Assembly (NCBI GenBank): GCA_016208305.1
Contig: JACQYI010000081.1
Span: 84,092-148,091 of the forward strand
Source: Oscillatoriophycideae cyanobacterium NC_groundwater_1537_Pr4_S-0.65um_50_18
Lineage (GTDB): Bacteria; Cyanobacteriota; Cyanobacteriia; Elainellales; Elainellaceae
Length of the DNA: 64,000 nucleotides
Direction of reading: 5' to 3'
The notes beneath the pieces are model-generated. The model made no database searches, had not been told where the DNA came from, and worked only from the letters and a program-made list of their open reading frames with translations. A program made the translations under genes and the position numbers. Shown here in pieces: positions 32,694 to 42,069 of the stretch; the first letter of the stretch is position 1; every line of letters begins with the position of its first letter.

Positions 32694-35600
32694 CTAGGGT
32701 GAAGAAGCGCTAGACGTAGCACAAGAGAGATACCTCAAAGCTGCCGATCGTCCGGGCTGTGCTACGAGAACCACGGTGCCTGTGTGATCCACAATCCATC
32801 TTTGCGCTTCTACAATCGGTTCTTCCGTCCGGGGTTGCTCCACTGCTTCTCCTGTTCCCGTTCCCCGCTCATCCTGCCAAATGTCCTGTCCCATTAAGGG
32901 CTGTCTGGGGTCTTCGGGTAAACCCCCTCGCCCAGTAATCGCAAATGAGTTTCCCTCGTCTGCTGTACAGGTTGCGGCGATTAATGCGCTGGGGTCATTT
33001 AGGTCAGTGGGTAATGCATTGATTCCCTGCGTTGGGTCGAAATCGGGGTTTTGAATCGTGACCGTTCCGCGATCGATTCTGGGATTTGCTTGAGAGAAAG
33101 CAGCGACATCATTAGTGGGCAAATTGCGAGGATTCAGTTCGTTTGGATTGGTGGTGTTGAGCAAGCCTTGCAAATCCTCACGAGTGCGGAGATCAAACCC
33201 CAAAATCCCTCCTTCGGCAGTCAGCGTAACTTGTCCTCCTGAACCTCGCTCAGCATTAGCGATGATGTCATTGTTCCCATTGGGGGACGAGAGGATGAAA
33301 TCGGTATCAACATCAATGTTGCCCCCTGTACCCGTTCCTTCGGCGTTTGTAGTAATGCTGCTGTTGCGACTTAGTGTGAGGAGAAACGATCGCAGCGTAA
33401 TGTTACCTTGACCTCCTATCGTGTTAGAGGCGATCGATGCCTGATTGTCTAAACGGATAGCGGCGGCTGAGAATCTAATATTCCCTGCGCTTCCCGATCC
33501 ATTACTGCTGGCTGTGACTTGAGCACCATCTCCAATGGTCATTTGTCTTGCTGTTGTTCTGATATCTCCGCCTTGCCCTGCGGAGTTTGGTTCTGTGTTG
33601 GCGTAAAAGCCGCTGGCGGGCCCGGTTTCACGAATGTCATTTGCAACAAAACCACTGATGGGATTGGGAAATTGGGACAGGCGAGCCGTATAGTTTGAGT
33701 CACGACCTGTAATTGTGATTTGCCCTGCTGTGTTGACTGTAATTGTGCCTGCCCGTCCCTGCCCAAAGGCAGTTGTGATAAGCTGTCCCCCGTCGATCGC
33801 CTCAAACGAGGTATTAGCATTCACCGTAATATCACCTCCTTGTCCGTCGCCTCTGCTGCGAGCACTCAATGCAGCTCCATCTGCAATCCTAAAAAACTGA
33901 GTTTTAATAGCAATATCACCTGCATTCCCGACAGTGTTGCTACTGGTAAAAATGCCGCTCGGCAAGCCACTACTTGGAACATTGCCTGAAATATCGGTTG
34001 TCGTTGTTCTGATAAAGACATCTCCTGCATCTCCCTGTCCCTGAGTGCTGACTTTGATCAGACCACCGTCCCTCATGACTAACGCTCCAGCCCTGATACT
34101 TAAGTTTCCTCCAGAACCGATTGCGTTTGGTGTCAGAGCAAGCGTAATTCTAGCAGATTCGCCAGTTGGAGCTGTTCCTCCTCCCAATATAGAAATTGTG
34201 CCCTCAATATTTAAATTGACATCTCCTCCGCGTCCACGTCCGCTTACCTCATCTGTGGAGTCTACATCTGAGTTAATGGCTGCATTTGACCGTAAGATTA
34301 GCTCTGGTGCCTGAATTGTGATTTCTCCACCGTTACCTGCTGCATTAGAACCTACAGTATTGATGATTCCACTCGCAATCACTGGACTCGAACCACCATC
34401 AAATAAAACAGTATCTCGCGCCGTAATCCTTACATCACCAGAATCTCCCTGTCCACCAGTATTTGCAAGCAACTGAGAGCCATTCAGAAGAGACAGCGAT
34501 CCAGTCTTAATCTGGATATTACCTCCATTCCCTGTACTGTTTTCTTCTACACTGCTGAATATGGCACTCCGATCAAAGCGCACGGCGTCGTAAGCATTAA
34601 TAATCACATTACCTGCGTTACCCGCTGCAAGAGTGCTGACAGAGAACTGAGCGCCTTCTGCCAAGCTTAACGATCTCGCCGTAATGCTGATATTTCCCCC
34701 GTTCCCTCTGCCTGTGCCTTCCACATTGCTTCTTGCTACACTGGGAACTCCATCGCTACCTACACCAGCAAACTGAACTGTATCAAAGGCATTGATGAAG
34801 ATATTGCCCGCGTTACCGATTCCAGAGGTGTCGGTAGCTAATTCAGCACCGTTTGTCACACTAAGCGATCGGGTAGTAATAACGATATTGCCTCCATCAC
34901 CTCTACCATCTGACACTTGACTTGATATCGAGCTAGTGCTCCCATCGAGAATAACGGTATCAAGAGCATTAATAATTATATTTCCCCCATCTCCTGCTCC
35001 AAATGTGCTGGCAGACAGCAGAGCACTTCCTGTAATCCTGAGCGATCTCGCTGTGATGGTGATATCTCCCCCATCTCCTATACCTATAAATACCGTACCG
35101 TTTCGTGGGTCAACTCCTGCGTTAATGCTGCGTGCTGCACTGGAAATTCCATCGCTACCTATGCCATCGAAGCGGACAATATCACGGGCATTGATGATGA
35201 TGTTACCCGCTTCTCCTACTCTGCCCGTGCTAGTTTCTACCTGAGCACCTCTAGTAACAAAGAGTGACCCTGTGGTAATGGTGATATTCCCCCCATTACC
35301 TCTGCTTGTGCTTGTTGGCACCACCTGACTATATGCTCCACTGGAGTTCCCATTGCTGCCCACCCCATCAAAGTGGATAGCATTACGGGCATTGATCCTG
35401 ACATTCCCCCCGTTTCCTGCTCCGAAGGTGCTAGCTGCTAGCCCAGCACCCCCTGTAACCCGAACTGATGCTGCTGTAATAATTACATTGCCTGCATTAC
35501 CATTGCCCATTGGAGCTACAGCACTTGCTATTACACTACTTTCATTCCTACCCACGCCATCGAGAGAAACAGTGTCACGAGCATTAACAACCACATTGCC

Positions 35601-36683
35601 TGCACTGCCTGTTCCTAAAATGACGTTGCCTAACGCAGCACCTCCTGTAAGACTCAGTGTCCCTGTTGTGACAATGACATCTCCCCCGTTACCTATGCCA
35701 CCTTCTGACACCTCATTCAATACACTGCTGAAATCAAGACTTGTTGCTTGTGTTGTATTAATTTCAATATCTCCTACCTGTGCGCCGCCAAACCTCATTC
35801 CTGGCTCTATGCCTGCCCGTATTCTGCTTTCTCCTGAAATACTCAAGTTTCTAGCGTTGAGCACAATATGCCCGCTCCCATCGGAGTGGACATTGACTTC
35901 AGAGCCACCTGTAATTGCTATGTCAGCTCTTGGTGTGGCAGCCGGAAAACTGAGAAGCAGTGGTGAGCTGTTTGCAATCAGATCAACAGTTCCGCTGGTT
36001 GCTATGCTTGCTAGCTCAATGCGTCCTCCCGGAGCTCGTAACCGCCCACCATCAACAGTTACGTCACCACCAACCAAGGCTAAGGTCTGACCAGCAGGTA
36101 CCTCAAGCGTTGCTCCCTGCACCTGAAGTGAACCCGGACTGCCTTCGTACTGCAACCCAATCGGCGCACTAATGGTTAACAAAGAAGCCGCAGACGGATC
36201 AGTCGTGCTAAATCCTGTGCCGTCAGCAAAGCCAATGCGACTCGCAGTACTGGCGACAAACGCTCCCCCGACATCAAGCCTCGCATTGGCCCCAAAGAGG
36301 ATGCCGTTAGGATTAATCAAAAACAGATTGGCATTGCCCAATACCCCTAGCGTTCCCAGGATGTTCGAGGGGTTTGTGCCCGTGACCCGCGACAGTATGT
36401 TTCTCACGCCTTCAGGATTGGCAAAGTACACTCGCTGCAAATTGCCCACATTAAACTCTTGAAAGCTGTGGAATAAGTTGCCGCCGCGACGTGCTCCCCC
36501 CACAACCATATCAGCGGCCTGCCCTGCTCGATCGATTCCTGGAGAAATGGTCGATCGTTCTGCTCCCAGGCTATTATCCGGCACAATCTGGGCAGCAGCG
36601 GGCAAGGATGGAAATATCCCTACTCCCGTCAAGGTGGCAAGCGTGACCAGATATTGAATGTTTTGTTTCCATTTCTGAGCCAT
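32694..36683 (-). CDS. Two-partner-secretion exoprotein, filamentous haemagglutinin type
   Basis: A 1329-residue secreted protein. A signal peptide (about 1-32, ending AAAQ) is followed by the TPS domain (about 33-280) with QRVYFANPEGVRNILSRV, LFLINPNGILFGANARLDVGG and FVASTASRIGF. The rest is a long beta-helix of imperfect repeats of the type GNGGNI.I....L.VT.GA.L...T, each about 40-60 residues, alternating with AR.....DG.GS. The C-terminal 130 residues end in GRGGLPEDPRQPLM and a last conserved segment QRWIVDHTGTVVLV, typical of cyanobacterial TPS proteins. Its TpsB outer-membrane partner is not in the window. It is transcribed from the same gap as the small secreted proteins, in the opposite direction. 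Confidence 0.93.
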   Translation of the reverse strand: MAQKWKQNIQYLVTLATLTGVGIFPSLPAAAQIVPDNSLGAERSTISPGIDRAGQAADMVVGGARRGGNLFHSFQEFNVGNLQRVYFANPEGVRNILSRVTGTNPSNILGTLGVLGNANLFLINPNGILFGANARLDVGGAFVASTASRIGFADGTGFSTTDPSAASLLTISAPIGLQYEGSPGSLQVQGATLEVPAGQTLALVGGDVTVDGGRLRAPGGRIELASIATSGTVDLIANSSPLLLSFPAATPRADIAITGGSEVNVHSDGSGHIVLNARNLSISGESRIRAGIEPGMRFGGAQVGDIEINTTQATSLDFSSVLNEVSEGGIGNGGDVIVTTGTLSLTGGAALGNVILGTGSAGNVVVNARDTVSLDGVGRNESSVIASAVAPMGNGNAGNVIITAASVRVTGGAGLAASTFGAGNGGNVRINARNAIHFDGVGSNGNSSGAYSQVVPTSTSRGNGGNITITTGSLFVTRGAQVETSTGRVGEAGNIIINARDIVRFDGIGSDGISSAARSINAGVDPRNGTVFIGIGDGGDITITARSLRITGSALLSASTFGAGDGGNIIINALDTVILDGSTSSISSQVSDGRGDGGNIVITTRSLSVTNGAELATDTSGIGNAGNIFINAFDTVQFAGVGSDGVPSVARSNVEGTGRGNGGNISITARSLSLAEGAQFSVSTLAAGNAGNVIINAYDAVRFDRSAIFSSVEENSTGNGGNIQIKTGSLSLLNGSQLLANTGGQGDSGDVRITARDTVLFDGGSSPVIASGIINTVGSNAAGNGGEITIQAPELILRSNAAINSDVDSTDEVSGRGRGGDVNLNIEGTISILGGGTAPTGESARITLALTPNAIGSGGNLSIRAGALVMRDGGLIKVSTQGQGDAGDVFIRTTTTDISGNVPSSGLPSGIFTSSNTVGNAGDIAIKTQFFRIADGAALSARSRGDGQGGDITVNANTSFEAIDGGQLITTAFGQGRAGTITVNTAGQITITGRDSNYTARLSQFPNPISGFVANDIRETGPASGFYANTEPNSAGQGGDIRTTARQMTIGDGAQVTASSNGSGSAGNIRFSAAAIRLDNQASIASNTIGGQGNITLRSFLLTLSRNSSITTNAEGTGTGGNIDVDTDFILSSPNGNNDIIANAERGSGGQVTLTAEGGILGFDLRTREDLQGLLNTTNPNELNPRNLPTNDVAAFSQANPRIDRGTVTIQNPDFDPTQGINALPTDLNDPSALIAATCTADEGNSFAITGRGGLPEDPRQPLMGQDIWQDERGTGTGEAVEQPRTEEPIVEAQRWIVDHTGTVVLVAQPGRSAALRYLSCATSSASSP

Positions 36684-36935
36684 AGTGCGCTTCCTGATAC
36701 GAACGTGAATTAAAGGCTGTAATCACAGCTTCTCCCCATGCAACCAGCAAATCCTTGATTTTTCAACCGGGCTGCAATCTCGGTGCGCTTATGAGGTTTT
36801 GCATGAGGTTTTGTATGAGTTTTATGGATATGAGGAACTGAATCAAACTGGCAAGATGAGAAGCATCAAAGCAAAAGACATTTCCCAACCGAAACCCAAA
36901 CGCTTTGAGCTTATCCATTCTCAGGAGATTTTCAA

Positions 36936-37184
36936 ATGTTGAATCGTATTAGTGTAGTTGTAGCCTCAACCACCTTGATCGCGATCGGAGCACTTATACC
37001 TTCTAGTATTGCTCTGACTAGCAGCGAACTCAATTTCAGCGCCGACAAGGTTCATTCTCTATCTCTTAGCAACGATCGCGCTAACCCAAATCTTCAACCG
37101 ATTGATGAATTGAACCAACCCGTTGCTTTTTACTGTTGGAGTAGGAGATGCCGATGGGTTGGACCCGTTGGAAGACCTGTCTGA
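36936..37184 (+). CDS. Small secreted protein 1
   Basis: An 82-residue protein with a signal peptide (MLNRISVVVASTTLIAIG...SIALT) and a short mature part ending FYCWSRRCRWVGPVGRPV, with two Cys. AGGAGATTTTCAA before the ATG closely resembles the leader of the third small gene (GGAGATTTCAG-ATG) and the signal peptides start alike (MLNR). The mature part is unlike the neighbours. Function unknown. First of four small exported proteins between the exoprotein and DUF928 genes. Confidence 0.6.
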   Translation: MLNRISVVVASTTLIAIGALIPSSIALTSSELNFSADKVHSLSLSNDRANPNLQPIDELNQPVAFYCWSRRCRWVGPVGRPV

Positions 37185-37343
37185 GTATGAGCGATCACCG
37201 ATCTTGTTGTAACTCTTTTGAAGTTAGGACAAAAGCTGTCTAAACAGTGATCGCATAGCAATTGCTTCTCCAACAGAAACAATGTAATCCTTGACTCCTC
37301 GGTTCATTGTTCTAGTCGATTTGCTCGTAAGGAGCTTTTTACA

Positions 37344-37646
37344 ATGTTTGATTGTACTCGCACTGTTGCGATCTCAGCGACTTTAATCACTTTTGGCACG
37401 ATCGCCCCCGCTCATGCTGCTTTCACTTCTAATCCGCTTAATCTGAGTTTATCGGACTTTCGACAATGGTCTGAAACACAAACTTCTACCTTTTCGACGA
37501 ACGATCGCCTCAGCTCTGAGGTGGCTATCAGAGCCATCACTGCGCCAAGTCCAAACCCCCATCCGTTCTGTTCTCTGCACACTCGACAATCCATCCAGCA
37601 ATGTCTTCGTCTGCCATCGACACTTCCTCGCCCGTATCAGCGTTGA
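37344..37646 (+). CDS. Small secreted protein 2 (possible frameshift)
   Basis: A 100-residue frame with a signal peptide (MFDCTRTVAISATLITFGTIAPAHA) and the mature start FTSNPLNLSL, similar in spirit to SSELNFSAD of the first small protein. GTAAGGAG precedes the ATG. The C-terminal third is Pro/Arg-rich and unlike a folded domain. At the five-C run 37556-37560 a one-base shift would switch to a frame reading NPIRSVLCTLDNPSSNVFVC and ending at 37659, which looks more natural and resembles the CVQNLDSQNS block of the next two genes. So this may be a recently frameshifted gene. Confidence 0.5.
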   Translation: MFDCTRTVAISATLITFGTIAPAHAAFTSNPLNLSLSDFRQWSETQTSTFSTNDRLSSEVAIRAITAPSPNPHPFCSLHTRQSIQQCLRLPSTLPRPYQR

Positions 37647-37965
37647 TGCCAGTAAATAATTTCTGCAAGTGACTCACAACGACAGAGGCACATTCCAGAA
37701 CAGTGGTCTTAACCGTTGCTCAAGGGAGACAGCATGCCTGCTCTATAAGTGTTAGCCAATTTCATGCCTAGATTAGAGAAGATGAGTATTTGTGAGGTAG
37801 CGATTGCCTATGGCTTTACTGACTAAAGTTATCTCAAGCGCTATCTCAGTCGATTGACTAGTGTAACGGCAGAAGCGTTTCTAATGTGTAGCAAATTTGT
37901 GCAATGTTTTTCTAGTTCAGCAGAGCTACTTTAATCTAATCCCAGAATTTGCAAGGAGATTTCAG

Positions 37966-38307
37966 ATGTTAAATCGCAAAGGTGTAGTATTCGGAGTTAC
38001 TTTACTGACTTTAGGAATCTTTTCATTACCTAATTCTGCATTGGCGGCCGGACCCTATGAACTTAGAGAGCGAGGGAATGATCAGGATTTTCCAACATGG
38101 CATGTTGGTAGAGGCACAAGACTCTGTGTTCAAAACTTAGATAGTCAGAACTCAGCATCAGTAAAGGTGCAGGCCAAGGCTGCTGCTCCGCCGGAAGAAA
38201 TTGAAGTTCCTGCTTCGGAGACAAGGTGTATTGATAGAGGATGGGGAGGGGCAATCGTTAATGTTGCAAATGTGCGCGGAATACCAGTAAGAGTTTGGAC
38301 TGAATAA
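37966..38307 (+). CDS. Small secreted protein 3 (paralogue A)
   Basis: A 113-residue protein. The open frame begins at 37897, but the ATG at 37966 has AAGGAG at good spacing and begins the signal peptide MLNRKGVVFGVTLLTLGIFSLP, cleaved after ALA. The mature part of about 84 residues starts AGPYELRERGNDQDFPTWHV and holds GRGTRLCVQNLDSQNS, a second Cys in RCIDRGW and ends VRVWTE. The two Cys may form a disulfide. It is closely related to the next gene. No family was recognised; an envelope or secreted role is inferred from the signal. Confidence 0.75.
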   Translation: MLNRKGVVFGVTLLTLGIFSLPNSALAAGPYELRERGNDQDFPTWHVGRGTRLCVQNLDSQNSASVKVQAKAAAPPEEIEVPASETRCIDRGWGGAIVNVANVRGIPVRVWTE

Positions 38308-38447
38308 GGTCTTCCACCAACGATGGAATCTTGGAGTTGATCGAAGTATACAACAGTCATTAGGTTTTCGAGCTTAGCCGTAACGGCTGTTGTGTACTCA
38401 TCAATAATTTTGATCAAGACTGATATGACAAACAGGAGAATTCGAGC

Positions 38448-38783
38448 ATGATAAGAGCCTTACTAAATATTGCTTGCGGTACTAGCTGCATAATGCTCTC
38501 GCTCTTTGCACAAATTCCTGCTCTGGCAGCCGGACCCTATGAGCTAAGTTCAAGTGAGGAGACAAGCTTTCCAACATGGCATGCTGGTAGAGGCACAAGA
38601 CTTTGTGTTCAAAACTTAGATAGTCAGAACTCAGGAAAAGTGCGTGTTCAAGCAGCACTAGCTAGCCCTGAATATATTGAAGTTGGCTCAGGAGCTATGA
38701 ACTGTATTGATAGAGGATGGGCAGGTTTTGATGTTAATGTCAGGAACGAGGGTCAAACATCCGTGAAAGTTTGGACTGAATGA
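38448..38783 (+). CDS. Small secreted protein 4 (paralogue B)
   Basis: A 111-residue protein with signal peptide (IMLSLFAQIPALA) and a mature part AGPYELSSSEETSFPTWHA...VKVWTE that aligns with paralogue A across its length, sharing GRGTRLCVQNLDSQNS and NCIDRGW. At the DNA level about 65 bases around the shared block differ at only about two positions, while the flanks have diverged. ACAGGAG precedes the ATG. It is the product of a tandem duplication. Function unknown. Confidence 0.75.
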   Translation: MIRALLNIACGTSCIMLSLFAQIPALAAGPYELSSSEETSFPTWHAGRGTRLCVQNLDSQNSGKVRVQAALASPEYIEVGSGAMNCIDRGWAGFDVNVRNEGQTSVKVWTE

Positions 38784-38879
38784 AATCAGCGGAAGCGAAA
38801 TTGCTTATTTTGCAGGTTACTCTGAGGAAACTTAACCTTTCCTTTTGCCCAGAACTTTTTGTTGAACATTGGGAAGTCA

Positions 38880-39671
38880 ATGGCTATGAAGCTTCAACCG
38901 TTGTTCTTATTCATAGCTGTCAGTTACCTACTGCTAACTGCATCCCCCTCCCAGTCAGCCCAACCCGCTTATCGAGAGGCTGTCCCGGTTCCGACTCGCC
39001 TCTCCAACGAGACACAAAGCTCTATTCCACAGGTTTTTTTCAAACCATCGGGCACCGGGCAACCGCCCAGAACGCGAGGCGCAGGTTCCCGAAACGATCG
39101 CCACTGTCCTCAAGATGTACCCACCCGCTTAGGCAGTTCAACGCCTGCACCTCTCGCACTGACTGCTCTTGTCCCCAGCAGTCAGGAAGGTTTAACTGAA
39201 TCAGAGCGTCCTACTGTTTGGGTCTATTTGCCCAAAACGTCGGCGCGTCAAATGGTGTTGAGCATCAGAAAAAACGGCTCCCAGCCTCACTCTCAACGCT
39301 TTCTCCCCCTTACAGGAGATCCAGGGATTGTAGGAATTCCGCTAGATGAAAATGCGCCTCCGTTAGAGATTGACAAATCCTATCAATGGGCAGTGGTGCT
39401 GCTCTGTGGCGATCGCCCTAATCCAAACGATCCCGTTGTAGCTGCCTGGGTACGGCGGGTTGCTCCTTCTGACAGCATAAATCGTCCACAGGAATCGCTA
39501 GAACGGGCTGCCTGGTATGGGGAACGAGGGATTTGGTATGATGCCCTAACGACCTTAGCAGAAGCACGACGATCGCAACCCATTGATCCGGCATTCACCG
39601 AAATTTGGGCAAACTTTTTGACACAGCCCACGGTTGGACTGAGTGCGATCGCGAATGAACCTTTGCCATGA
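38880..39671 (+). CDS. DUF928 secreted protein (second copy)
   Basis: A 263-residue DUF928 protein. The ATG at 38880 (MAMKLQPLFLFIAV) is preceded by GGGAAG; a TTG upstream at 38859 is less likely. The signal peptide ends near SQSAQ. The mature protein has GTGQPPRTRGAGSR, LTALVPSSQEGLTESERPTVWVYLP, EIDKSYQWAVVLLCGDRPNPND and WYGERGIWYDALTTLAEAR, the same landmarks as the copy at 20821. It ends four bases before the stop of the convergent CHAT gene. DUF928 with CHAT and a TPS exoprotein is a repeated cyanobacterial neighbourhood; function unknown. Confidence 0.87.
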   Translation: MAMKLQPLFLFIAVSYLLLTASPSQSAQPAYREAVPVPTRLSNETQSSIPQVFFKPSGTGQPPRTRGAGSRNDRHCPQDVPTRLGSSTPAPLALTALVPSSQEGLTESERPTVWVYLPKTSARQMVLSIRKNGSQPHSQRFLPLTGDPGIVGIPLDENAPPLEIDKSYQWAVVLLCGDRPNPNDPVVAAWVRRVAPSDSINRPQESLERAAWYGERGIWYDALTTLAEARRSQPIDPAFTEIWANFLTQPTVGLSAIANEPLP

Positions 39672-39675
39672 TGCT

Positions 39676-42069
39676 TCAACGCCAGTTGCCCACCAAGACA
39701 AACGGTGCCCAGTAGTAAGGATGCTGATAGTCAGGCGATCGGAGTAGGGAGAGCTGTGCCTGCCGCAGTGCTTCTGCGCGGGTCATACCGGGTTGGGTCA
39801 AAGCAGCGTAAAAGCGAGTAATGAGTTCTGTGGTTGAATCGTCTTGCACCGACCAAAGTGTGGCAATTGTACTTCGTGCCCCAGAGCGTACCGCGACTCC
39901 TGCTAGTCCCAGGGCTGCCCGCTTATCTCCTGCGGCTGACTGACAAGCGCTCAAGATCAGAATTTCGATGGGGCGACGGTTCTGACGATCGCGAGTTTCT
40001 AGCAGTTGGTCAAAATCGTTGACCTGAATTTGCCCATCCCAGGTTAGCAGAAAGGTGTCTTCTGCCCGTGAAGAGAACTGCCCGTGGGTTGCCAGATGCA
40101 CGATTGGAAAAGGAACAGCCTCTAATTCCTTGGCGAGTTGCGTTTGCGTAAAGTCTTGATTGAGCAGCGTAATTGTGGGCACCAGGGCAGAAATTTGCTG
40201 TATCTCTCGATCGACACCGGGTAGGGCTGAAAACCCCTGACGAGCTTCTGACAATCCACCCGCCAGCGTTGCGAGCTGTTCTGGCGTTAGCAGTTCGGGT
40301 GGTAACAGCTGTAATCCAGGGGTTAGAGCCAGGCTATATTTCTCAAGCAAATACCGCTCACCGTCATGCAGGGCTGCCAGCGGCACTCCCCGCAAAACGC
40401 CATCTAGAACAAACACTACCGTCTCGACCTGACTCTCAGCTAAATCTGCCTCTACTGGGCGAATTAGCCAATCATATAGCTGTTGATGGGGACGCAGCGG
40501 TGCTTCGCTTGTGATAAATGGATTGAGTGTGGCAAAGAGATCCTCAAAGACTTTATCTACTTCACTGTCGTCGCTTCTTCCGCCTGTTGTACGGCTGAAA
40601 TTTGGAGACAGCGCTGTAAAGTGATAGTGCAACGGCTGGTTGGGCAGCGAGAGAATGATAGCCAGACGATCGGGCAGAATGATCGAGTAAAGCACTGCCG
40701 CCTTGGGATCAACTCGATCGACCTGCTGTAATTTCACATCTAGACAGGCTTCTCGAAAAAAGTTATTCAGTTCAGCTAACTGGAGGGCTTCAATGACCGA
40801 TCGCGCCCGCTCCAAGTTAGCCTGCGTTGGATTGTTCTCTAGGAGTAGCTGCACAAGCTGGCGATAGATGGGTTCAACCTGTTCTCGAAAGGAAAACTGA
40901 GCTTCTGGATTGATCGCCACTAAATCGCCTCTTAGCACAGAGAGGGATTCTACTGCCTGGTTGTAGAACATAATGGCCTCTGCCATCCGTCCCTGCTGCT
41001 TCAAAACCCGCCCTAGCTGCCACTGCCAGGAAACTGCGATGTCGTCTGCCCGAATGAATTGAGCAATTTGGAGTGCCTGCTGAGTGACCTGCTCCGCCTC
41101 TGACCACTGATGCGATCGTTCGTACAGATGTCCGAGTTGCCCCAATGCGTAAGCTTCTGATCTCGGATCATTGAGGCTTCTAGCTTGTTGAATGGCATTG
41201 GCCAGGAGTTGTGCGATCTCAGAGGATGCAGGCGGCAGGGCAAGGCTTTTGTCTGCTGCCTCCGATTGTTTGCTCTGCAATTCCATCAAGCTTGCTGCTA
41301 GATTGACTTGAGCATAAACTGTTGCTCGAATTGGCATCAGATCCGCTAACAGGGATTGAATTTGGGGTAAAAGAATTAATGCCTGTGCAGTTTGGTTGCT
41401 TTCAATCAAGAAGCTAAACAGATTCAACTGTGCCTGAAGCCGAATCAAGTCATTGGGTGCGGCAGCAACAGCTTGTTGATAAAAGGTGATCGCGTTCAGG
41501 CTTGCTTCCACGTTTGCAGAGTCTATATTTGTCGATGCGATCGCGTCTGAATCTTTTTGTTGTCCTCTAACCACATTGCCCAACGCCAACAGGGTCTTGC
41601 TTGTATCTCCATTTAAGCGTTGAAAGATGCGCAAGCTTGACTGTAAAACGCTGTAGCTTTCCTGCAAATCACCGACACGAAATAGAGAGATCCCCAAGCT
41701 TTGTAAGCTGCTGGCTTTCAACAAAGAATCGGGGAGGGGCTGCAATCGTGCGTTAATCTGTTCCAGGAGATTTCTGGCGCGGCGATATTGTCCAAGGGTT
41801 TGCAGTGCTTGCACTTGATTGAGTTGGCTACCCAAAATTCCTGTTTCGTCGCCTGCTGCGGCATAGGCAGCTTCAGCCTGTTTCCAGGTTTCTAGAGCAG
41901 CTTCAGTCTGTCCCGTTTCAAGTTGACTGATGCCCTGATGATTTAAGCTTTGAGCACGAATAGTCGCTGAATTTGCTGCATTAGAGGGATTTGCTGCGAC
42001 AGGCATTGAGCCAAGCAACAGCACTAGAACACTAAACCAGAACTTTGTAATAATCGTTAACCTAAGCAT
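39676..42069 (-). CDS. CHAT-domain protein with TPR repeats (caspase-like), exported
   Basis: A 797-residue protein with a signal peptide (MLRLTIITKFWFSVLVLLLG...VAA). TPR-like helices fill about residues 35-430 (TGQTEAALETWKQAEAAYAAAGD, GQLGHLYERSHQWSEAEQVT). The C-terminal CHAT domain (about 490-797) has the catalytic dyad His662 (VHLATHGQF) and Cys709 (LSACQSAAGDK), with LPGVDREI, GLAGVAVRSGARSTIATLW and the final HPYYWAPFVLVGNWR. The domain thus looks active as a clan-CD peptidase. The signal peptide means it acts outside the cytoplasm, unlike gasdermin-linked CHAT proteases. It is convergent with DUF928. Substrates are unknown; the adjacent exoprotein and small exported proteins are candidates. 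Confidence 0.92.
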   Translation of the reverse strand: MLRLTIITKFWFSVLVLLLGSMPVAANPSNAANSATIRAQSLNHQGISQLETGQTEAALETWKQAEAAYAAAGDETGILGSQLNQVQALQTLGQYRRARNLLEQINARLQPLPDSLLKASSLQSLGISLFRVGDLQESYSVLQSSLRIFQRLNGDTSKTLLALGNVVRGQQKDSDAIASTNIDSANVEASLNAITFYQQAVAAAPNDLIRLQAQLNLFSFLIESNQTAQALILLPQIQSLLADLMPIRATVYAQVNLAASLMELQSKQSEAADKSLALPPASSEIAQLLANAIQQARSLNDPRSEAYALGQLGHLYERSHQWSEAEQVTQQALQIAQFIRADDIAVSWQWQLGRVLKQQGRMAEAIMFYNQAVESLSVLRGDLVAINPEAQFSFREQVEPIYRQLVQLLLENNPTQANLERARSVIEALQLAELNNFFREACLDVKLQQVDRVDPKAAVLYSIILPDRLAIILSLPNQPLHYHFTALSPNFSRTTGGRSDDSEVDKVFEDLFATLNPFITSEAPLRPHQQLYDWLIRPVEADLAESQVETVVFVLDGVLRGVPLAALHDGERYLLEKYSLALTPGLQLLPPELLTPEQLATLAGGLSEARQGFSALPGVDREIQQISALVPTITLLNQDFTQTQLAKELEAVPFPIVHLATHGQFSSRAEDTFLLTWDGQIQVNDFDQLLETRDRQNRRPIEILILSACQSAAGDKRAALGLAGVAVRSGARSTIATLWSVQDDSTTELITRFYAALTQPGMTRAEALRQAQLSLLRSPDYQHPYYWAPFVLVGNWR

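Noticed and set aside
35353..36090. Long plus-strand open frame of 245 codons opposite the TPS exoprotein, plus others at 33715, 34045 and 34936
   Set aside because: Pro/Ala/Leu-rich mirror of the Gly/Asn-rich repeats on the minus strand; no ribosome site or domain. Shadow frames.
32694..36683. Contact-dependent-inhibition toxin (CdiA) for the TPS exoprotein
   Set aside because: No VENN-type motif, no variable toxin C-terminus and no immunity gene downstream; the end is the conserved cyanobacterial GRGGLP-type tail.
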